Shown: positions 33,213-36,727 of the stretch, piece by piece
How positions within the stretch are numbered: the first letter of the stretch is position 1
Layout of the letters: the number at the start of each line of letters is the position of its first letter
NCBI GenBank assembly: GCA_021785435.1
Contig: JAJYFE010000029.1
Span: 1-36,727 of the forward strand
Direction of reading: 5' to 3'
Length of the DNA: 36,727 bases
From: Planctomycetota bacterium
GTDB lineage: Bacteria; Planctomycetota; Phycisphaerae; WQYP01
The notes under the pieces: generated by a model
Told to the model about the DNA's origin: nothing
Databases searched by the model: none
The model's input: only the letters and a program-made list of their open reading frames with translations
Translations under genes and position numbers: made by a program

Positions 33213-33606
33213 CTGCCGCCTTCCTCCATAACCTATTCTTCCTTACGTTGCCTACCTCGTTAATACATTCACGATCCCTGGCGGTAAGTTTTTGCCCATG
33301 TTTAAGGCGCACGTGGATCGCGATAAAATCCTTCTTCGTTCTATCTTCGTAAAAACCAATAATTCTCACCAGGCTAAATTGAAACCCGATGCGGTACACC
33401 CCATCCCATTCACAGGTCACTATCGGTTTGCTACCACGTTCGCACATATCGAAGCCGACATTGCAACACCATCGTAACTTGCTAAGAAATCGGCCTTCGA
33501 TAACCCCCTTGGTGCGAAAATCTTTAAAATCACCCAATGCTTTGGCTGACAGCCATAAGCGCGTTTTACGATTCTCACCCAACCGCAATTCGGTTATTTC
33601 ATACAT
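33184..33606 (-). CDS. RelE/HigB-like toxin candidate
   Basis: 140 residues. The part around YRIGFQFSLVRIIGFYEDRTKKDFIAIHVRLKHGQKLTARDRE resembles the beta-strand core and basic tail of Gp49/HigB-like toxins. The N-terminal third (KTRLWLSAKALGDFKDFRTKG) is unfamiliar. It is first in a two- or three-gene minus-strand operon with an XRE gene, sits in AT-richer DNA and is flanked by the radC repeats. The assignment rests on context plus weak resemblance. The promoter hexamers upstream lie very near the ATG; a start a few codons downstream (TTG) is possible. Confidence 0.5.
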   Translation of the reverse strand: MYEITELRLGENRKTRLWLSAKALGDFKDFRTKGVIEGRFLSKLRWCCNVGFDMCERGSKPIVTCEWDGVYRIGFQFSLVRIIGFYEDRTKKDFIAIHVRLKHGQKLTARDRECINEVGNVRKNRLWRKAADERYPRLAQ

Positions 33607-33609
33607 GGT

Positions 33610-33638
33610 ATTTTAACTTAAAAGTTAACCCAGGTCAA
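33610..33638 (-). promoter_or_regulatory. promoter with overlapping palindromic operator of the toxin-antitoxin-like operon
   Basis: On the minus strand TTGACC (complement of 33633-33638), a 17-base spacer and TAAAAT (complement of 33610-33615) form a good promoter. Within it, TTAACTT-AA-AAGTTAA (33613-33628), an inverted repeat with 7-bp arms, overlaps the -10. That is the expected layout for autorepression by the XRE protein. The -10 lies only 3 bases from the ATG at 33606. Transcription would then start at or just inside the annotated start, implying a leaderless mRNA or a later start codon. Confidence 0.55.
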
Positions 33639-33686
33639 GAAGCCGAAAAAATTTAGTGTATACCAAATTCAGACCGAACCTATCGG

Positions 33687-33875
33687 CTACGCCGCATCAA
33701 AGCACCCCAGCTCCCGCAACGACGCATAATCCTTAGTCCGGTCGGTGGTGGCCTGGCCGAGGATGATGTGGTCGAGCACATCAATCTTCATGAGTTTGCC
33801 GGCGTTGATAAGTTCGCGGGTCAGCTTGATGTCGGCTTCGCTGGGCGCGGGGTCGCCGCTGGGGTGGTTGTGCGC
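33687..33875 (-). repeat. 189-bp direct repeat copy 2 (3' end of intact radC)
   Basis: Partner of 32343-32531; same orientation, equal length. The inner ~115 bases of the match are identical and mismatches are confined to the end nearest the radC stop. The 1155 bases between the repeats carry the AT-richer cassette. Confidence 0.9.
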
Positions 33876-34547
33876 CAGGATAATGGCGGCGGCGGAAGCG
33901 GAGATCGCGGCTTTGAAGACCTCGCGGGGATGCACCAGGATGGTGTCGAGCGTGCCTTGCGAGACCTGCTCAATGCGGATCAGACGGTGGCGCGTATTCA
34001 GAAGGATGATCCGGAAGGTCTCCACATCTTTGCCGCGGTTCTGGTCGCGCAAGAGCCGGGCGATGGCCGCGGGGCTATCGAGAACAGGCGATTCGTGTTG
34101 AAGCTCTTCGGCCATCCTGCCGGCCAAGGCAAACGCGGCCACCAGCGTGACCGCTTTGGCCCGGCCGATGCCGCGCACACGCCGCAGATCATCCACCGAG
34201 GCCCCAGCCATGGCCGCCAGTGAGCCAAACTTCTGGAGCAGCTGTCTGCCGATGTCGGCGGCATTGGCGCCCGGCAGACCGGTTCGGACCAGAATGGCGA
34301 TAAGCTCGGCGGAACTAAGCGCCGCGGCGCCGCGTTCCATGAGCCGCTCGCGGGGCCGTTCAGCTAAGGGCTGGTCCCGCAGCCGACTGCTCGGGCTGGA
34401 ATCGCCCGACGGACGCTCATAGGTCGTCACTTTTTTCCATTCTCCCGCGGAGGCGGACAGATCAGGTTGGCTGCGGGAGGCGTCGGCATGCTTGCGCAGC
34501 CTCCCGCCGGCTTCACGGTTAAGAAACGCGGAATCTGGCGGCGGCAT
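33687..34547 (-). CDS. radC: RadC/MPN+ (JAMM) family protein
   Basis: About 286 residues from the ATG at 34547; the track start at 34628 is a TTG. The core LRDQPLAERPRERLMERG is followed by SSAELIAILVRTG, a helix-hairpin-helix-like segment (LRRVRGIGRAKAVTLVAAFALAGR), and the JAMM metal site AHNHPSGDPAPSEAD. A disordered ~65-residue N-terminal extension precedes the core, and no convincing ribosome binding site was found. The family is widespread; its biochemical role remains unclear despite the historical name. The last 62 codons are duplicated at 32343-32531, and the present 3' end may have been supplied by the inserted cassette. Confidence 0.92.
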   Translation of the reverse strand: MPPPDSAFLNREAGGRLRKHADASRSQPDLSASAGEWKKVTTYERPSGDSSPSSRLRDQPLAERPRERLMERGAAALSSAELIAILVRTGLPGANAADIGRQLLQKFGSLAAMAGASVDDLRRVRGIGRAKAVTLVAAFALAGRMAEELQHESPVLDSPAAIARLLRDQNRGKDVETFRIILLNTRHRLIRIEQVSQGTLDTILVHPREVFKAAISASAAAIILAHNHPSGDPAPSEADIKLTRELINAGKLMKIDVLDHIILGQATTDRTKDYASLRELGCFDAA

Positions 34548-35040
34548 GGCAAAAATTCTACCGCAGGCCAGGGGCGGGAACAACGGAGATAGAAAAGGCC
34601 GCACTGCTTCCCACAGCCATAAGTTCAATCAACCCCGCACCGCGGCCTGTAGAAATCCGTCTTGATCCGCGCCGTCCACGGTTTTTGGTGGCGCAGCGCC
34701 GGGTCGTGGAAAATCGCGGTTTTCGGGATAGGGGGGCGAAAACGGTCAGGAATCGGCCAATTCACCGGCCTGTGGTCCGCGCTGGGAGCAGTCGTGCGCG
34801 GTGGTGTTAGCAGCGGCCCTTGCCGCACTGGGCCAGAAGGCGCCTCAATTCTCGCCCAGCGCAGAAACCGCGGTAGCGCAGACGATTGCTTGGTCTGCAG
34901 CTGTCGTTCGGGTACCCCGACTGCCGTTCACCGGGTTAGCGCGGGCGACCTGAAGCCCGGTGCTGCGGGTTCGGTGGCAGGCCCCGGGCCCTTTCGCCAA
35001 GCAGAAATTTATCACCTGGCAGAGCACTAGCCAGAATCTT
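34548..35040. other. intergenic region between radC and lipA
   Basis: Nearly 500 bases without a credible gene. The right third is dispersed repeat R3. The remainder is GC-rich and shows no RNA gene or clear promoter. Confidence 0.5.
34888..35030 (+). repeat. dispersed intergenic repeat, copy R3
   Basis: Carries GCTTGGTC, GTTCGGGTACCCCG, TTCACCGGGTTAGCGCGGGCGACC, TGAAGCCCGGTGCTGCGGGTTCGG, CCCTTTCGCCAAGCAG and AAATTTATCACCTGGCAGAGC. It ends about 10 bases from the lipA stop codon, just as R1 abuts the folC stop. CCGGG / CCCGG arms can pair. Confidence 0.75.
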
Positions 35041-36090
35041 TCACGGGGGCGGTTGCGGCCGTGCCGCCGCGGCGGCTTCGTCGGCGTGGTAGCTGGAGCG
35101 CACCAGCGGGCCTGATTCCACCGCCGCGAAACCCAGTTCCAAAGCGAAGCGTTTCCACGCGGTGAACTGTTCCGGCGTGATCCAGCGCTCGACCGGTAAA
35201 TGCCGCCGCGTCGGCTGGAGATACTGCCCCAGGGTAAGAATATCCACGCCTTGGGCGCGGATGTCCCGCAGCGTCGCGGCGACTTCTTCGTCCCGCTCGC
35301 CAATACCAAGCATCAATCCCGTTTTGGTCACAAATCCCTGCGCCTTCGCCCGCCGCAACAGCTCCAGAGATCGTGGATATTTCGCCTGGGGGCGCACCCG
35401 GCGGTATTGGCCGGGCACCGTTTCCACGTTGTGCCCCAAAATATCCGGCTGGGCATCCAAGACCCGCTGCAGGTTTTCCCATTGCCCGCAAAAATCGGGA
35501 ATCAGCACCTCGACGGTGGCGCCGGGTGCGGCCGCACGGATCTCACCAATGGTGCGCGCCCAGATTTCCGCCCCGCCGTCTTTAAGCTCATCGCGGTTCA
35601 CCGAAGTGATCACGAGATGCTTTAAGCGCAGCAGCGCCGCAGTCTGACCGACCCGTTGCGGTTCATCCTGGTCCAACCCGGGCGGGCGGCCCGTGGCCAC
35701 ATTGCAAAACCCGCAGCGACGCGTGCACACGTCGCCCAAGATCATGATCGTCGCCGTTCCCCGCCCCCAGCACTCGCCCATATTCGGGCACTGCGCCGAT
35801 TCGCAGACGGTGTGCAAACGGTGCGCCGTGATCAGTTCCCGCAACCGGCGGTACCCCGGACCCGCCGGCAACTTCACCCGCAACCAGGACGGCTTGCGCC
35901 CCGGCCAGGCCTGGTCCGGTTGGCGCGAGCATGGATCGGCGCGCACGACCAAGTCGCGTGGTGCGCTGGCCAGCACGGCAGACCCGGCCGGAGCCGCGCC
36001 GGCGCCCATCGCCGCCGAGATTTCCGCAGATCCACTGGCCGTCCAGGGTGGATCGAGCACGGTCAGCGAAAGCGTGCCAAGTTTGCTCAT
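35041..36090 (-). CDS. lipA: lipoyl synthase (radical SAM)
   Basis: Inserts two sulfurs into octanoyl groups on lipoyl domains. 349 residues with the auxiliary cluster motif CESAQCPNMGEC, the radical-SAM cluster CTRRCGFC, TSVNRDELKDGGA, LGHNVETVP, TKTGLMLGIGE, LTLGQYLQPT and the C-terminal RSSYHAD. The first ~55 residues (Ala/Ser-rich) are less conserved and the start may lie further in. Upstream of the ATG at 36090 the minus strand reads TATACTTAACGC then ATG. A -10-like hexamer therefore lies only 6 bases before the start; a leaderless transcript is conceivable, though no -35 is seen. No lipB is present in this window. Confidence 0.95.
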   Translation of the reverse strand: MSKLGTLSLTVLDPPWTASGSAEISAAMGAGAAPAGSAVLASAPRDLVVRADPCSRQPDQAWPGRKPSWLRVKLPAGPGYRRLRELITAHRLHTVCESAQCPNMGECWGRGTATIMILGDVCTRRCGFCNVATGRPPGLDQDEPQRVGQTAALLRLKHLVITSVNRDELKDGGAEIWARTIGEIRAAAPGATVEVLIPDFCGQWENLQRVLDAQPDILGHNVETVPGQYRRVRPQAKYPRSLELLRRAKAQGFVTKTGLMLGIGERDEEVAATLRDIRAQGVDILTLGQYLQPTRRHLPVERWITPEQFTAWKRFALELGFAAVESGPLVRSSYHADEAAAAARPQPPP

Positions 36091-36640
36091 GCGTTAAGTA
36101 TAGCACCCGCGTCGGTTGGTTTCGCCGCCATGGCATATCGTGCTTGGTCACGCTTAACTTTCGGGTACCCCGTCCGCCGCCATTCACCGGGTCGCCGTGG
36201 GCGGCTCGCCAAAGCTCGCCAGTCTGCGAGTCGTCCCCTGGCGACCTGCCCGCCCACTGCTCTCCGAAGAGGGCGACGCGACAAGGCGAGCGGAGTGACG
36301 CGAAGGATCACCGGGTCGCCGCCAGGAAACTTTAAGGCGAGTCGCCGCTGGCGACCTGAAGCCCGGTGCTGCGGGTTCGGTGGCGGGTCCGGGGCTCTTT
36401 CGCCAACCAGAAATTTATCGCTTGACAAAGTAATAGCCGGATTTGTTGGTAAGCGCCGGCTGGCTACAAGGCGGCCGAGACGAACGGTTGCAGGAACGGC
36501 GTCGTGTCACTTTCGGCACCGATAAGCAGCGCGCCGCCGCTTCCAAGATGGTTGCCAAAAAATATGGCCACGCCGTCGTCATTTGCCGATATTGGTTATG
36601 GTGACTGTGGCGACCGGTAAGGGTTGGAGTTTGGTGGGAA
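36091..36640. other. intergenic region upstream of the last gene
   Basis: About 550 bases, more than half covered by dispersed repeat R4 (36142-36440), which is longer than the other copies. The stretch 36441-36640 shows no gene or RNA that I can recognise. Confidence 0.5.
36142..36440 (+). repeat. dispersed intergenic repeat, copy R4 (expanded)
   Basis: Has the same left end as R1 (GCTTGGTCACGCTTAACTTTCGGGTACCCCG in two blocks) and the same right end as R2 and R3 (TTTCGCCAACCAG, AAATTTATCGCTTGACAAAG). Its middle is ~150 bases longer and contains CACCGGGTCGCC twice (around 36185 and 36309) and GGCGACCTG twice (around 36240 and 36350). This suggests an internal duplication. The right-hand GGTCGCC / GGCGACC and CACCGGG / CCCGGTG arms are perfect complements. 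Confidence 0.75.
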
Positions 36641-36727
36641 ATGCGTATCGACCCGCGCACGGTATTGCTCGTCTTGACCCTGATTCTGGCGGTATTTGGA
36701 CTGGCGCATCTCCTATTCTATCTGGTG
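36641..36727 (+). CDS. N-terminus of a membrane protein, cut by the window end
   Basis: The first 29 codons only: MRIDPRTVLLVLTLILAVFGLA followed by HLLFYLV. This is a short basic start and one transmembrane helix (or signal anchor). The ATG follows GTGGGAA, a weak ribosome binding site. The family cannot be identified from this fragment. Confidence 0.55.
   Translation, partial: MRIDPRTVLLVLTLILAVFGLAHLLFYLV

Noticed and set aside
36415-36660. 81-residue minus-strand ORF
   Set aside because: Lies across the repeat edge and an intergenic region; no motif, no ribosome binding site.
1-36727. CRISPR arrays, tRNA and rRNA genes
   Set aside because: I saw no regularly spaced short repeats, no tRNA-like cloverleaf with a GGTTCGAATCC-type arm, and no rRNA sequence. 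A covariance search would be decisive.

Overview
The window is GC-rich bacterial DNA with tightly packed genes on both strands. The best-supported affiliation is Planctomycetota, probably the Phycisphaerae. Two large prepilin-like proteins with the FTLIELLVVISIIAIL / LPALAKARELANRAVC signature, a secreted DUF4838 protein, a Tat-exported GH42-like enzyme and an MFS sugar carrier together are typical of that group. This is inference from gene content; there is no rRNA or tRNA gene here to confirm it.

Layout. (1) 208-843: Mn/Fe superoxide dismutase with a clear sigma70-type promoter. (2) 1084-15041: a carbohydrate locus. It holds a secreted DUF4838 protein, a divergent AraC-type regulator, a small DUF4160/DUF2442 pair (the first gene frameshifted), a GPH-type sugar transporter, two paralogous prepilin-like proteins, a Tat-exported GH42-like glycosidase translationally coupled to the second prepilin, and a secreted lectin-like protein. 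A 31-bp motif occurs three times, each time upstream of a gene of this locus and in the same orientation towards it. (3) 15286-20136 (minus strand): icd-purE-purK-folC, with purE and purK overlapping by ATGA. (4) 20741-24656: a MarR-like winged-helix regulator followed by full-length pyruvate carboxylase. (5) 24936-32262: a defence island with hsdR, a half-size hsdS, a frameshifted FRG-domain gene, a toxin-like/DUF2283 pair and hsdM, followed by an unrecognised coiled-coil membrane protein. (6) 32343-34547: radC with a visibly AT-richer toxin-antitoxin-like cassette at its 3' end. The cassette is flanked by a 189-bp direct repeat of the last 62 codons of radC, which looks like a scar of integration. 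(7) 35041-36090: lipA; then the first 29 codons of a membrane protein cut by the window edge.

How it fits together. The carbohydrate genes look like a glycan-use unit: export or surface display of enzymes and pilin-like proteins, uptake by the MFS carrier, and control by the AraC protein, possibly through the 31-bp motif. The central part is housekeeping (TCA cycle, anaplerosis, purine, folate, lipoate). The defence island and the radC cassette are the accessory part and hold the least explained genes. A separate ~110-150 bp GC-rich repeat with an inverted-repeat core occurs four times in intergenic spaces (15.2, 20.4, 34.9 and 36.2 kb), always in the same orientation.

Limits: names rest on motif recognition by eye without database searches. 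Starts were revised from the ORF track where a ribosome binding site argued for it. Two single-base frameshifts (DUF4160, FRG) could be real or assembly errors.
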